Shown in pieces: positions 47,142 to 57,478 of a DNA stretch of 64,000 nucleotides. A model generated the notes under the pieces. The model was not told the DNA's origin and searched no databases. It was given only the letters and a program-made list of their open reading frames with translations. Within the stretch, counting starts at the first letter, position 1, and each line of letters opens with the position of its first letter. The stretch is from Tabrizicola oligotrophica (GTDB taxonomy: Bacteria; Pseudomonadota; Alphaproteobacteria; Rhodobacterales; Rhodobacteraceae), in contig NZ_JAAIVJ010000005.1 in NCBI RefSeq assembly GCF_011008935.1, positions 179,550 to 243,549 on the forward strand, in the 5' to 3' direction. The translations under genes were made by a program, and so were the position numbers.

Positions 47142-48535
47142 GGCGCGACCTCCAGCACCGAAACCGGATGCCCGGCGAGGTCATGGAAATAGCGCGTCAG
47201 CATGTTCTGCGCGGCGGTCAGCCGGTAAGCGGCACTGGCGCGCATGTCGCTCAGCGGTGTGAAATCCTGCGCCATGGCCTCGCGCGCGGCTGCGATGGTT
47301 GCAAGGTTCCAGGGTTGGTTCACAAGCGCGGCCTCGGTCGCGGCTGCCCGCTTGGGAATGCCCGCCATGCCGCCAAAGGCGATCCGGGCGCTTTGCACTT
47401 TTCCGTCATTCAGGACTACATTGAAGCCGCCACAGGCCGCAGAAATGTCCTGATCGAACCTTTTCGACAGTTTGTAGATCCGAAGTGCCGGGGCGTGGGC
47501 CGGGATCGTCACCGCCTCGACGAACTCGCCGGGGCGCCGGTCCTGCTTGCGATAGTCAAGAAAGAACGCCTCCAGCGGCAGCTCGCGCCGGGTGCCCCCT
47601 TGCCGCAGATGCAGCGTCGCGCCAAGGGCGATCAGCGCCGGCGGGGCATCACCGATGGGCGAGCCGTTGGCGATGTTGCCGCCGATGGTGGCGGCGTTGC
47701 GGACCTGAAGGCTGGCGAAGCGCCGCAGCATCTCGGCAAAGGACGGGTGCAGCGGTGCCACCGCTTCGCGCAGGGCTTCGACGGTGACGCCCGCGCCGAC
47801 CCGCAGGCTGTCGCCCTGCCGCTCGATCCGGGCCATCTCGGCGATGCCGTTCAGGAAGGTGGGCTTCGGCAACTCGCGCAGCTGCTTTGTCACCCAGAGC
47901 CCGACATCGGTGGCCCCGGCGATCAGCGTGGCGTCGGGGTTGGCCTGATACCAGTCGGCCAGCTCGTCCACGCTGCGCGGGCTGAACCCCAGCGGGGGCG
48001 CTTCGCCCCCCGCACCCCCAGAGGATATTTGCGCCACATTGAAGGCATCGGTCGTCATCCAGTCTGGCACTGGCGCGCTTTCCGCGGCCTTGGCGGCGCG
48101 GATGATCGGGGCATAGCCGGTGCAGCGGCAGAGGTTGCCGGCCAGAACCGTGTCATGATCCCTGCGCCCCTGCAGATGGCCAACCGCCATCGACACGCAG
48201 AACCCCGGCGTGCAGAAGCCGCACTGGCTGCCGTGATGGTCGACCATTGCCGTCTGGACCGGGTGCAATGCGCCCTGCGGCCCGCAAAGCCCTTCGACGG
48301 TGCGGACGGCCTTGCCTTGCACCTGCGGCAGGAACAGGATGCAGGCATTCAGCGCCCGCGTACCGGCCGCATCCGTCACCATGACCGTGCAGGCGCCGCA
48401 ATCGCCCTCGTTGCAGCCTTCCTTGGTGCCGGTCAGTCCCTTGGTCTCGCGCAGAAAATCGAGAAGCGTCCGGGTCGGTGCCTCGCCCGCAACCCTGACC
48501 GGCGTTCCGTTGAGCAGAAACGCGATCTCAGACAT
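47138..48535 (-). CDS. xdhA: Xanthine dehydrogenase FAD/iron-sulfur subunit
   Basis: A 465-residue small subunit. Two [2Fe-2S] sites are present ([11 protein letters not shown] with a later cysteine, and CGFCTPGF followed by [12 protein letters not shown]), then the FAD-binding domain ([30 protein letters not shown]). It passes electrons from the molybdenum centre to NAD. It heads the xdhABC - ABC transporter operon; its promoter should lie in 48536-48779, where no gene is seen. Confidence 0.96.
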   Translation of the reverse strand: MSEIAFLLNGTPVRVAGEAPTRTLLDFLRETKGLTGTKEGCNEGDCGACTVMVTDAAGTRALNACILFLPQVQGKAVRTVEGLCGPQGALHPVQTAMVDHHGSQCGFCTPGFCVSMAVGHLQGRRDHDTVLAGNLCRCTGYAPIIRAAKAAESAPVPDWMTTDAFNVAQISSGGAGGEAPPLGFSPRSVDELADWYQANPDATLIAGATDVGLWVTKQLRELPKPTFLNGIAEMARIERQGDSLRVGAGVTVEALREAVAPLHPSFAEMLRRFASLQVRNAATIGGNIANGSPIGDAPPALIALGATLHLRQGGTRRELPLEAFFLDYRKQDRRPGEFVEAVTIPAHAPALRIYKLSKRFDQDISAACGGFNVVLNDGKVQSARIAFGGMAGIPKRAAATEAALVNQPWNLATIAAAREAMAQDFTPLSDMRASAAYRLTAAQNMLTRYFHDLAGHPVSVLEVAP

Positions 48536-48779
48536 GTATCAACCCGCCGCCTTCTCCCCGGTTCAGGCCCTGTGCATGTCCGCCCGATGCGGCGTAAAGC
48601 GGAGCATGCGCCCGATGTGGCATTTTGCCTCTGGTCTGGTGCCATGAAGCCATGCAGGGATGGAGTCTGGCAAGCCCCATCTTTCGGCGGCATTTGGAAG
48701 CAGCTTCAAATTTCGCCAGTTAATCGGCGCGGCCCACCCGGCCCTTTCGCGGCTGGGGCGGCTCGGCTAGGCTGGACCC

Positions 48780-51700
48780 ATGGCAGCCCCCCGATTCATC
48801 CACCTTCGCGTCCACACCGAACATTCGCTCCTTGAAGGGGCGGTGCCGGTGAAGAAACTGGTCAAGACCTGCGCCGGCATGGGCATGCCCGCCGTCGCGG
48901 TGACCGACACCAACAACATGTTCGCGGCGCTGGAATTTTCGGTGCTGGCCAAGGATGCCGGGCTGCAACCGATCGTCGGCTGCCAGATCAGTCTGGCGCA
49001 TGACCCGGCCCAGCCCGGCGAAAAGCCCCGCGCGCCGGCGCCCGTGGTGCTGCTGGCGCAGTCTGAAGCGGGCTACATGAACCTGATGAAGCTGAACTCT
49101 TGCCTCTACATCGACGGCAAGGGCGTTGGGGGCGGCCAGCTGCCGCAGGTGACGCTGGAGGAGCTTGCGGCGCATTCGGACGGCCTGATCTGTCTGTCTG
49201 GCGGGCCGGACGGGCCCTTGGGCCGGTTTCTGGCCGCAGGGCAGGGGGCCAAGGCGCGCGCGCTTCTGGAGCGGCTGGCGGCGATCTATCCGAACCGGCT
49301 TTATGTCGAGTTGCAGCGCCATCCCGGCGAGGGTGGCAAGCTGCCCGAAGCCGAGGCGCGGTCAGAGCGCGGCCATATCGAGTTTGCCTATGAGATGGGC
49401 CTGCCGCTGGTGGCCACCAATGACGTCTATTTCCCGAAATCCGAGATGTACGAGGCGCATGATGCGCTGATCTGCATCGCGGAAGGGGCTTATGTCGATC
49501 AGCTGGACCCCCGCCGCCGCCTGACGCCGCAGCACTATCTGAAAAGCGAATCCGAAATGGCGGCATTGTTCGCCGACCTGCCGGAAGCCTTGGAAAACAC
49601 GGTGGAAATCGCCCGGCGCTGCGCCTTCATGGCGTCCAAGCGCAAGCCGATCCTGCCGCGGTTCGCCGATGACGAGGTGGAGGAGTTGCGCCGTCAGGCC
49701 TGGGAGGGGCTGGAAAAGCGCCTTGCGGTGATCGAGCTCGCTGCCCCCCGCGAGGAATACGAGGCGCGGCTGAAGTTCGAGATCGAGATCATCGAGAAGA
49801 TGGGTTTCCCCGGCTACTTCCTGATCGTGTCCGACTTCATCAAATGGGCGAAGAAGCACGACATTCCGGTCGGGCCGGGGCGCGGCTCGGGCGCCGGTTC
49901 GCTGGTGGCCTATGTGCTGACCATCACCGACCTTGACCCGTTGCGCTATGCGCTTCTGTTCGAGCGGTTCCTCAACCCCGAGCGGGTTTCGATGCCCGAC
50001 TTCGACATCGACTTCTGCATGGACCGCCGCGAGGAGGTGATCCGCTATGTGCAGGAGCATTACGGCCGCGAAAAGGTGGCGCAGATCATCACCTTTGGCG
50101 CGCTGCTGTCCAAGGCCGCCGTGCGCGACGTCGGGCGCGTGTTGCAGATGTCTTACGGGCAGGTCGACCGGCTGTCGAAGATGATCCCGGTCGAAGGGGT
50201 GAAGCCGGTCAGCATCACCAAGGCCTTGGCCGACGAGCCGCGCCTGCGCGAGGCGGCGAAGGAAGAGGTGGTGGGCCGGCTCTTGACCTATGCCGAACAG
50301 GTCGAAGGGCTGTACCGCAACGCCTCCACCCACGCCGCCGGGGTGGTGATCGGCGACCGTCCCTTGGACGAATTGGTGCCCTTGTATCAGGATCCGCGCT
50401 CGGACATGCCGGCGACCCAGTTCAACATGAAATGGGTCGAAGCGGCGGGGCTGGTGAAGTTCGACTTTCTGGGCCTGAAGACCCTGACTGTCATTCAGGA
50501 TGCCATCCGCCAGATCCGCGAGCAGGGCCGTCCCTTGCACATCGCCGCCGATGGCCGGCAGCTTTACGCCCCGAAACCGGGGGCGGAAAATGACATCGGC
50601 CATATCCCCTTGGACGACAAGGCGACCTATGAGCTTTACGCCGCCGCCAAGACCGTGGCGGTGTTTCAGGTGGAAAGCTCTGGCATGATGGATGCGCTGA
50701 GGCGCATGAAGCCGACCTGCATCGAAGATATCGTGGCGCTGGTGGCGCTCTATCGCCCCGGTCCGATGGAAAACATCCCGACCTATTGCGAAGTGAAGCA
50801 CGGGCTCAAACCGCTGGAGTCGATCCATCCGACCATCGACCATATCCTGAAGGAAACCCAGGGCATCATCGTTTACCAAGAACAGGTGATGCAGATCGCG
50901 CAGGTCATGGGGGGGTATTCGCTTGGCGGGGCCGATCTCTTGCGCCGCGCCATGGGCAAGAAGATCGCCGAGGAAATGGCCAAGGAACGGCCGAAGTTCA
51001 TCGAAGGCTGCAAGAAGACCCACGACATCGATGCCAAGAAATCCGGCGAGGTCTTTGACCTTCTGGAGAAATTCGCCAACTACGGCTTCAACAAGTCGCA
51101 CGCGGCGGCCTATGCCGTGGTCAGCTATCAGACCGGCTGGCTGAAGGCCAATCACCCGGTCGAATTCATGTCCGGCGTGATGAACTGCGATATCCATCTC
51201 ACCGACAAGCTGGCGGTCTACAAGCGCGAGCTGGACAAGATGGGCGTCAAGGTGGTGGCGCCTTGCGTCAATGCCTCGGGTGCGACCTTCAAGGTCAAGG
51301 ATCAGGCGCTGGTCTATGCCTTGGGCGCGCTGAAGAACGTCGGCGTCGAGGCGATGAAGATGATCGTCGAGGCCCGGCAGGTCGAGGGGCGCGAAAAGCC
51401 CTTCGCGACGCTGTTCGACTTTGCCCGCCGGGTGGACCTGAAGCGCGTCGGCAAGCGCCCGCTGGAAATGCTGGCCCGCGCCGGCGCCTTTGACCAGCTT
51501 GACCCCAACCGCGCCCGGGTGTTCGAGGCGCTGGACGGGCTGGTGGCCTATTCGGCGGCCATTCATGAGGCGAAATCCTCCAATCAGGTCAGCCTGTTCG
51601 GCGACAGCGGCACCGATATTCCCGAACCCCGCGTGCCCTACCGCGACGACTGGCTGCCGGTGGAGCGGCTGGGCCATGAGCATCAGGCGGTGGGCTTCTA

Positions 51701-52292
51701 CCTGTCCGGTCACCCGCTTGACGATTACATGTCGGCCCTGAAGCGTAAGGACGTGAAAACTCTGGCCGAGGTCACGCAGATGGTTCTTGCCCAAGGCTCG
51801 CCCAAGGTGGTGAAGATCGCCGGTTCCGTCGCCGCCAAGCAGGAACGCAAATCGGCCAAGGGCAACCGCTTTGCCTTTGTGTCGCTGTCAGACCCGACCG
51901 GGCTTTACGAGGTCACGGTCTTCTCCGACGTGCTGGAAGCCGCGCGTGATCACCTTGAACCCGGCAAGAACGTAGTCCTGACCGTCAAGGCCGATCCCGA
52001 CGGCGAGGGGGTGAAACTGCTGGCCAACGGGGTTTCCCCCATTGATCAGGTGGCCGATCAGGCCGGGGCGCAGGCGATCCGCATTCACCTGAACCGGCTG
52101 GAAACCATCCCCTCGCTGGCTGGCCTTCTGGACAAGCTGGAAGGCAAGAGCCGCGCGCAGATCACGCTGTGCCTGCCCGATGACACGGGCCGAGAGATTG
52201 ATGTGACCCTGCCGAAGCCCTATCCGGTCACACCGCAAATCCGCGGCGCGATCAAGGCCATGCAGGGCGTGGTGCTGGTCGAGGACATCTGA
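48780..52292 (+). CDS. dnaE: DNA polymerase III alpha subunit
   Basis: A 1170-residue replicative polymerase. It has an N-terminal PHP domain (HLRVHTEHSLLEGAV; AVTDTNNMFAALEF) and palm-domain catalytic aspartates in PDFDIDF near residues 406-411. GPGRGSGAGSLVAYVL, the NKSHAAAYAVVSYQT finger and helix-hairpin-helix follow, then a C-terminal OB domain (VKIAGSVAAKQERKS). Full DnaE1 length. The start MAAPRFIHLR is the normal N-terminus. Confidence 0.98.
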   Translation: MAAPRFIHLRVHTEHSLLEGAVPVKKLVKTCAGMGMPAVAVTDTNNMFAALEFSVLAKDAGLQPIVGCQISLAHDPAQPGEKPRAPAPVVLLAQSEAGYMNLMKLNSCLYIDGKGVGGGQLPQVTLEELAAHSDGLICLSGGPDGPLGRFLAAGQGAKARALLERLAAIYPNRLYVELQRHPGEGGKLPEAEARSERGHIEFAYEMGLPLVATNDVYFPKSEMYEAHDALICIAEGAYVDQLDPRRRLTPQHYLKSESEMAALFADLPEALENTVEIARRCAFMASKRKPILPRFADDEVEELRRQAWEGLEKRLAVIELAAPREEYEARLKFEIEIIEKMGFPGYFLIVSDFIKWAKKHDIPVGPGRGSGAGSLVAYVLTITDLDPLRYALLFERFLNPERVSMPDFDIDFCMDRREEVIRYVQEHYGREKVAQIITFGALLSKAAVRDVGRVLQMSYGQVDRLSKMIPVEGVKPVSITKALADEPRLREAAKEEVVGRLLTYAEQVEGLYRNASTHAAGVVIGDRPLDELVPLYQDPRSDMPATQFNMKWVEAAGLVKFDFLGLKTLTVIQDAIRQIREQGRPLHIAADGRQLYAPKPGAENDIGHIPLDDKATYELYAAAKTVAVFQVESSGMMDALRRMKPTCIEDIVALVALYRPGPMENIPTYCEVKHGLKPLESIHPTIDHILKETQGIIVYQEQVMQIAQVMGGYSLGGADLLRRAMGKKIAEEMAKERPKFIEGCKKTHDIDAKKSGEVFDLLEKFANYGFNKSHAAAYAVVSYQTGWLKANHPVEFMSGVMNCDIHLTDKLAVYKRELDKMGVKVVAPCVNASGATFKVKDQALVYALGALKNVGVEAMKMIVEARQVEGREKPFATLFDFARRVDLKRVGKRPLEMLARAGAFDQLDPNRARVFEALDGLVAYSAAIHEAKSSNQVSLFGDSGTDIPEPRVPYRDDWLPVERLGHEHQAVGFYLSGHPLDDYMSALKRKDVKTLAEVTQMVLAQGSPKVVKIAGSVAAKQERKSAKGNRFAFVSLSDPTGLYEVTVFSDVLEAARDHLEPGKNVVLTVKADPDGEGVKLLANGVSPIDQVADQAGAQAIRIHLNRLETIPSLAGLLDKLEGKSRAQITLCLPDDTGREIDVTLPKPYPVTPQIRGAIKAMQGVVLVEDI

Positions 52293-52293
52293 C

Positions 52294-52689
52294 ATGGGCC
52301 GGATCACCACTGGCGGCTGTCTGTGCGGGGGGCTGCGCTTTACAGCACGGGGCGAGCCCTATCGCACCGGCCTTTGCCACTGCCTTGACTGCCGCAAGAA
52401 CCACGGCGCCTTGTTCCACGGCTCGGCGATCTTCCCCGAGGCTGCCGTCACCATCACCGGCGAGCGGCGCGACTACAAGGGCCGCTTCTTTTGCCCGACC
52501 TGCGGCTCTCCGGTCTATGCCCATTTCGGCGATGAGATCGGCATCAACCTTGGCGCCTTCGATGCGCCCGACCAATTCCGCCCGACCTATGAGCTGTGGA
52601 CGGTGCGGCGCGAAGGCTGGCTGCCGGAATTCCCGCTCAAGCACCGTTACGCCGGCAATCGGCTGTCCGACGGGCGCAGCGAGGACTGA
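52294..52689 (+). CDS. GFA-family (Mss4-fold) zinc protein
   Basis: A 131-residue protein with the glutathione-dependent formaldehyde-activating enzyme fold. Zinc-ligand cysteines lie in GGCLCGGLRF, HCLDCRK and FFCPTCGSPVY. Most members have no proven formaldehyde role. It starts one base after the dnaE stop. Its last 43 bases overlap the convergent DMT transporter gene. Confidence 0.9.
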   Translation: MGRITTGGCLCGGLRFTARGEPYRTGLCHCLDCRKNHGALFHGSAIFPEAAVTITGERRDYKGRFFCPTCGSPVYAHFGDEIGINLGAFDAPDQFRPTYELWTVRREGWLPEFPLKHRYAGNRLSDGRSED

Positions 52690-53567
52690 CGCCGCGCCCG
52701 TGCCCCGCCCAGCTGGATCAGCGCCACTCCGCCAAGGATCAGCGTCAGCGCCACGATCTCTGGAAGGCCGATCGTCTCGCCCACCGCCCCGCCGATGATG
52801 ACGGCCACCACCGCCGGCAGATAGGTCGCGCCCGAGGCCCCGACGGCCCCCAGTTTCTGCACCATGTAATAGTAGATCAGATAGGCCAGACCCGTGCCCA
52901 GCACGCCCAACCCCAGCACCAGCGCCCAAAGCGCGCGGGGGTGGTCTAGGATCACCGTGATGCCGTGAAAATCCGTCACTGCAGCAAGGGTCAGGGAGGC
53001 AAGTCCGGTCTGCCATGTCGCCAAGGCCACCGGCGCGAGGCCCAGAGGGGCCAGATATCGGCGGGCATAGACAAAGGAAATCCCCACGCTCACCACCCCC
53101 GACAACAGCCAGGCCACGCCGCGCAGCGAAATTGTCGCGCCGTTTTCCCAAGGCCGCGCAGTCAGCGCGATGCCGATGAACCCCAGGGCCACCCCAAGGG
53201 CGATCAGGCCATTCGGCCGCTCGGTTCGCAGGAAAACCAGTGTAGTCAGGAAGGTCACGATCGGAATCGCCCCACCCAGAAGCCCCGCCACCGATGAGGG
53301 CAACAATGCCCCGCCGGCAACAAAGCCATAGTAGTAGAACGAGGTCGCCAGCACCGACATCACCGCGAAATGCGGCAAGTGGCGCAATTGGGCGCGCGTG
53401 AACGCCCCGGTCCAGACTGCATAGCCCGCCAGCGGCAGGAAGCCCGCGACCACCCGCAGGAACACCACCTGCATCGGCGGCAGAACCTCGGTCGCCATCT
53501 TGATGAAGATGAAGTTCGACCCCCAGACGAAACCGATGAGGATCAGGGCTGCATAGGCACGCGCCAT
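52647..53567 (-). CDS. DMT-family (EamA) transporter
   Basis: A 306-residue membrane protein with ten helices in two EamA halves; LILIGFVWGSNFIFIK at the start and ALGVALGFIGIALT and GVALIQLGG in the second half are typical. It exports or imports a small metabolite, unknown which. It is divergent from a LysR regulator gene 102 bp away that probably controls it, and overlaps the GFA gene at the 3' end. Confidence 0.9.
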   Translation of the reverse strand: MARAYAALILIGFVWGSNFIFIKMATEVLPPMQVVFLRVVAGFLPLAGYAVWTGAFTRAQLRHLPHFAVMSVLATSFYYYGFVAGGALLPSSVAGLLGGAIPIVTFLTTLVFLRTERPNGLIALGVALGFIGIALTARPWENGATISLRGVAWLLSGVVSVGISFVYARRYLAPLGLAPVALATWQTGLASLTLAAVTDFHGITVILDHPRALWALVLGLGVLGTGLAYLIYYYMVQKLGAVGASGATYLPAVVAVIIGGAVGETIGLPEIVALTLILGGVALIQLGGARARRQSSLRPSDSRLPA

Positions 53568-53641
53568 GGGGAAACCTTTCGTTGCTCCGCCCTTATGCCG
53601 CAAAGCCTTTCCCCTTTCACGCCAGAAGAAAACCTGTCAGG

Positions 53642-53658
53642 CTGTAGAAAACCTACAG
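53642..53658. promoter_or_regulatory. Candidate LysR-type operator
   Basis: CTGTAG (53642-53647) and CTACAG (53653-53658) are inverted arms around AAAAC, fitting the T-N11-A pattern of LysR sites. It lies 12 bases before the LysR start and 75 bases before the divergent DMT transporter, a place from which both could be controlled. Confidence 0.5.
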
Positions 53659-53669
53659 GCTTTGCCCCG

Positions 53670-54563
53670 ATGCTGCCCCCGCTCAAACTGCCCACCCGCA
53701 AGTTGCCGCCGCTGAACAGCCTGCGCGCCTTCGAGGCCGCGGGCCGGGCGCTGTCGTTTCGCGCGGCGGCCGAGGAACTGGCCGTCACCCAGGGCGCCGT
53801 CGCCCAGCAGGTGCGCGGGCTGGAAGATCATCTTGGCCTGACCCTGTTCCACCGCCTGCCGCGCGGGCTGGCGCTGACCCCGGAGGGCAAGGCCTATCTG
53901 GCCGAGGTCAGCGCTGCCTTCGACACGCTGACGAGCGCCACCGCCCAGCTTGTGGCCCGGCCGGCCCGCGTGACGATCTCGGTGACGCCCACTGTGGCGA
54001 CCCGGCTCTTGATCCCGCGCATGGCCGAGTTGCGGGCCGCGCTGCCGGGAGTGGAGTTGCGCACCATTGCCGAAGAGGACCTGCCCGATTTCACCCGCGA
54101 TGACGTGGATGTCGCCATCGGCCTTGCCCGCCCGCCCTTTGCCCCTGAAGTCGAGGCGCGGCTTTTGCTTCCGCAAGACCTGATTGCGGTGGCGAGCCCG
54201 GCGCTGGTCGGCCAACGCCCCTTGCCGCTGGATGAAACCGAAATCCTGAGCCTGCCCTTTGTCCATCATTGCCTCGATCACTGGCAGGGCTTTCTTGGTG
54301 GCAGGCAGCCCAACCCCGGACCGCGCTTCAGCCTGACCACACTGGCCATTGATACGGCCGTGGCGGGGCAGGGGGTGATCGTGGTCAACCGCGCGCTTGT
54401 GGCGGCAGAGCTTGCCGACGGGCGGCTCGAACAGGTGATGGCGCGGTCGATGCGGGTCAGCCCGGACTACTACATCCTGCGCAAGCGCCAGCCTGATCGC
54501 AGCGCCGGGGCAGCGGCACTCTGGCGCTGGTGTCTCGACCGGCTGTCCGCCGCCGGGGTGTGA
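53670..54563 (+). CDS. LysR-family transcriptional regulator
   Basis: A 297-residue regulator. The N-terminal helix-turn-helix (LPPLNSLRAFEAAGR, AAAEELAVTQGAVAQQVRGLE) is of the GcvA/AmpR type, and the rest is a periplasmic-binding-like effector domain. I start at ATG 53670; an in-frame ATG at 53595 would add 25 residues and cover the candidate operator. Likely target: the divergent DMT transporter. Confidence 0.92.
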   Translation: MLPPLKLPTRKLPPLNSLRAFEAAGRALSFRAAAEELAVTQGAVAQQVRGLEDHLGLTLFHRLPRGLALTPEGKAYLAEVSAAFDTLTSATAQLVARPARVTISVTPTVATRLLIPRMAELRAALPGVELRTIAEEDLPDFTRDDVDVAIGLARPPFAPEVEARLLLPQDLIAVASPALVGQRPLPLDETEILSLPFVHHCLDHWQGFLGGRQPNPGPRFSLTTLAIDTAVAGQGVIVVNRALVAAELADGRLEQVMARSMRVSPDYYILRKRQPDRSAGAAALWRWCLDRLSAAGV

Positions 54564-54575
54564 CGCGCCCGGCCG

Positions 54576-55631
54576 TCAGACCAGCCGCCGCCCGAGCTTG
54601 GCGAAACTCACTGCCAAGACGATGCGCAGGACGTGATGGGCGGTGACGTAGATCACCGACATGTTCAGGCTCAGGGCGATCAGGCTCATCTCGGCCAGCC
54701 CGCCCGGCGCGAAGGCGAGGAAACCCGCCGCCACCGGCTCGCCCGTCACCCCATGCACGACGCCGGCAAATCCAAAGGCCAGCCCCAGCGCCAACGCGCC
54801 GTTCAGCATCGCCAGCCGCCCGCACCGGGCAAGCATGCGCCGGTCCATGCCGACAAAGCGCACGCCCAGACCCGCGCCAAGGATGACCTGCGTGACCGAC
54901 ACCAGCCAGCCCGGCGGGATGGCCTGCATCAGGCCGGTGACATGCAATATGGCCGAACACAGCAAGGGCCCGGTGATGATGTAGCCCGGCAGCCGCAACC
55001 GCTTGCCCGCCTGCGCCCCGATCAGCCCGGCGGCGATCATCAGCCCGATGTCACGCACCGTCAGCGGCGCCGCCCCGCCGACCATGGTCGCTCCCGCCGC
55101 CGATCCCACCGCATGCCCGGTCAGCGCCAGAAAGATCAGCGGTACGGTGATGATGGTCAGGATCAGCCGCAGCGTCTGCACCACGATCAGCAGGCGCACA
55201 TCTGCCCCCGCCTCCTCGCCCATCTGCACGCTTTCGATCAGGCCCCCCGGCACTGCGCCGTAAAACGCCTCGGCCGGGGCGAAACCGCCGCGCCGGAACA
55301 CGGCATAGCCGAGCGCATGGGCCAGCGGCACAAAGACGAACAGCGCCGCCAGCGATGGCCCCCAGCCAAGCGCCGCGCGGGCCACCTCGGGCGTGAAGGC
55401 GCCGCCGATTGCCACGCCGATCACCGGCACAAAGGAAAACCGCAACCGGGCGGGCAGGGTCGGCAGCTTGCCAAAGGGCTTGGCACCCAGCGCCGACAGG
55501 ACGCCCACCAGCACCATCGACCCCAGAAGATAGCCCAAGGGCAGATGCGCGGCATGGGCCAGAACGCCTCCGACCGCCCCCAGGGCCAGCGTCAGGCCCA
55601 GCGCGACAAGATCAACGCCCAGAACCCGCAT
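54576..55631 (-). CDS. AbrB-family (AmoA-like, COG3180) membrane protein
   Basis: A 351-residue membrane protein with ten or so helices in two duplicated halves ([17 protein letters not shown] early; [27 protein letters not shown] later). Pfam names it a putative ammonia monooxygenase-like transporter; the name is not evidence of that activity. It follows slyX, three bases after its stop. Substrate unknown. Confidence 0.85.
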   Translation of the reverse strand: MRVLGVDLVALGLTLALGAVGGVLAHAAHLPLGYLLGSMVLVGVLSALGAKPFGKLPTLPARLRFSFVPVIGVAIGGAFTPEVARAALGWGPSLAALFVFVPLAHALGYAVFRRGGFAPAEAFYGAVPGGLIESVQMGEEAGADVRLLIVVQTLRLILTIITVPLIFLALTGHAVGSAAGATMVGGAAPLTVRDIGLMIAAGLIGAQAGKRLRLPGYIITGPLLCSAILHVTGLMQAIPPGWLVSVTQVILGAGLGVRFVGMDRRMLARCGRLAMLNGALALGLAFGFAGVVHGVTGEPVAAGFLAFAPGGLAEMSLIALSLNMSVIYVTAHHVLRIVLAVSFAKLGRRLV

Positions 55632-55634
55632 GGC

Positions 55635-55835
55635 TTACCAATGCGGTGGCGGCACGTTGGCTTCGGCGCTGCCGAGGCCCGAAGCCTCGCGTTCGGCCTC
55701 GCGCTCCATCAGCATCTGCACCCGCCGCTTCAGCGTGTCGATCTCGCGCGCTTGCGCCGCCACCACGTCCGACAGCTCATCGACCGCGCGGATCAGATGC
55801 GCGATGCGTTCTTCCAGCCTGTCCAGAGGTTCCAT
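55635..55835 (-). CDS. slyX: SlyX-family protein
   Basis: A 66-residue coiled-coil protein: [22 protein letters not shown], then [21 protein letters not shown] and the typical ending PPPHW. Function is unknown. It begins 73 bases from the divergent hisS and is cotranscribed with the AbrB-family gene. Confidence 0.93.
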   Translation of the reverse strand: MEPLDRLEERIAHLIRAVDELSDVVAAQAREIDTLKRRVQMLMEREAEREASGLGSAEANVPPPHW

Positions 55836-55907
55836 GCGCCATCCGCCGCTTGCCGTGCCTTTGCCCCTTCGTTAGAGGAAGGGCCAAGCGATGCAAGGTG
55901 CAATCCC

Positions 55908-57470
55908 ATGTCCGATGCCAAAATCCGCCGTCCCAAGGCAGAAACCCCGAAAGGCTTCCGCGATTATTTCGGCCCGGAAGTGACCGAACGCAAGGCGATG
56001 CTGGATGCGATCACCGGGGTCTATCATCGCTACGGCTTTGACCCGCTGGAAACCTCGGCGGTCGAGACGGTGGAGGCCTTGGGCAAATTCCTGCCCGATG
56101 TCGACCGCCCGAACGAAGGCGTCTTTGGCTGGCAGGACGAGGACGGCGACTGGCTGGCGCTGCGCTATGACCTGACCGCGCCCTTGGCGCGCGTCGCGGC
56201 GCAGTTCCGCAATGACCTGCCGGCGCCCTACCGGCGCTATGCCATGGGTCCGGTCTGGCGCAACGAAAAGCCGGGGCCGGGGCGGTTCCGGCAGTTCTAT
56301 CAATGCGATGCCGATACGGTCGGCTCCGGCTCGGTCGCTGCCGATGCCGAGATCTGCGCCATGCTGTCGGATGCCCTCGAAACCGTCGGCATTCCGCGCG
56401 GCGACTATGTGGTGAAGGTGAACAACCGCAAGGTGCTGAACGGGGTGATGGAAGTGGCGGGCGTGCTCGACCCGGCGAACCCTGACCGCTTCGCCCATGA
56501 GCGCGGGATCGTCCTGCGCGCCATCGACAAGATCGACCGGCTGGGGGATGACGGCGTGCGGGCTTTGCTGGGGGCCGGCCGCAAGGATGAGAGCGGCGAT
56601 TTCACCAAGGGCGCGGGGCTAACAGAACACCAAATTGGAACCATCATGACATTCGTCAGCGCGAATACCGCGATTGACAATATGGTGTTTGAGTCGTCAC
56701 AGGCTGCCGCCCCTTCACACATCAGGGAGATGTCGCATTCGCCCGAGTTCAGGAATGGGGTCGCGTGCTTGTATCTTGAGACAATTGTCGGCTCCAGCCA
56801 AATTGGCTTGGAGGGGGTTCAAGAGCTAAAGCAAATCGCGGATCTTCTACAGACTCAAGGCTACGGCGCAGATCAAATTCGGATTGATCCCGGCGTCGTC
56901 CGCGGCCTCGGCTATTACACCGGCCCGGTCTATGAGGCCGAGCTGACCTTTGAAATCCTCGACGAAAAGGGCCGCAAGCGGCAGTTCGGCTCGGTGGCGG
57001 GCGGTGGGCGTTATGACGATCTGGTCAAGCGCTTCACCGGGCAGGCGGTGCCGGCCACGGGCGTGTCGATCGGCGTTGACCGTCTCCTTGCCGCCTTGCG
57101 CGCCAAGGGGCGCGTCGGCGGCGCCTCGGCGGGTCCGGTGGTGGTGACGGTGATGGACCGCGACCGGATGGCCGATTACATGGCCATGGTGGCCGATCTG
57201 CGCAATGCGGGCATTCGGGCGGAAGTCTATCTCGGCAACCCCAAGAACTTCGGCAACCAGTTGAAATACGCCGACAAACGGCAATCCCCCGTGGCGGTGA
57301 TCCAGGGCGGCAACGAAGCGGAAAAGGGCGTGGTCATCCTGAAGGACCTGATCCTTGGGGCGCAGATCGCCCAGAACGCCACGCTGGAAGAATGGAAGGA
57401 CCGTCCCGCGCAAGTGGAAGTGCCCCGCGCCGATCTGGTGGCGGCGGTGCGGAATATGCTGGGGCAATGA
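55908..57470 (+). CDS. hisS: Histidine-tRNA ligase, with a compositionally foreign internal segment
   Basis: A 520-residue class II synthetase. Motif 2 lies in [19 protein letters not shown], the histidine-specific motif in [15 protein letters not shown] near residue 330, and motif 3 in [14 protein letters not shown]; a C-terminal anticodon domain follows. Residues about 239-324 (56621-56880) are encoded by DNA of about 51 percent GC with A/T-ending codons, while both flanks are near 65-70 percent. The reading frame is continuous. The segment also looks longer than in relatives I remember. Start chosen at ATG 55908. Confidence 0.96.
   Translation: MSDAKIRRPKAETPKGFRDYFGPEVTERKAMLDAITGVYHRYGFDPLETSAVETVEALGKFLPDVDRPNEGVFGWQDEDGDWLALRYDLTAPLARVAAQFRNDLPAPYRRYAMGPVWRNEKPGPGRFRQFYQCDADTVGSGSVAADAEICAMLSDALETVGIPRGDYVVKVNNRKVLNGVMEVAGVLDPANPDRFAHERGIVLRAIDKIDRLGDDGVRALLGAGRKDESGDFTKGAGLTEHQIGTIMTFVSANTAIDNMVFESSQAAAPSHIREMSHSPEFRNGVACLYLETIVGSSQIGLEGVQELKQIADLLQTQGYGADQIRIDPGVVRGLGYYTGPVYEAELTFEILDEKGRKRQFGSVAGGGRYDDLVKRFTGQAVPATGVSIGVDRLLAALRAKGRVGGASAGPVVVTVMDRDRMADYMAMVADLRNAGIRAEVYLGNPKNFGNQLKYADKRQSPVAVIQGGNEAEKGVVILKDLILGAQIAQNATLEEWKDRPAQVEVPRADLVAAVRNMLGQ
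56621..56880 (+). other. Low-GC mosaic segment within hisS
   Basis: By hand count 133 of 260 bases are G or C, against roughly two-thirds in the flanks. Codons such as CTA, ACA, CAA, ATT, AAA and TCA, rare elsewhere in the window, cluster here. It encodes part of the HisRS insertion region before the HisA motif, and joins seamlessly at both ends. Confidence 0.85.
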
Positions 57471-57478
57471 TGGGCTTC

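Noticed and set aside
48536..48779. Possible gene in the xdhA-dnaE gap
   Set aside because: No frame with a credible start or domain; treated as the divergent promoter region.
49362..51794. Long antisense frame opposite dnaE
   Set aside because: It mirrors codon periodicity of dnaE and carries no recognisable domain.
54633..55907. N-terminal extension of hisS
   Set aside because: The in-frame region is antisense to the AbrB-family and slyX genes; the HisRS N-terminus fits the ATG at 55908.
56600..56900. Frameshift or sequencing error in hisS
   Set aside because: The frame is continuous and the protein regains strict HisRS motifs at once after the odd segment.
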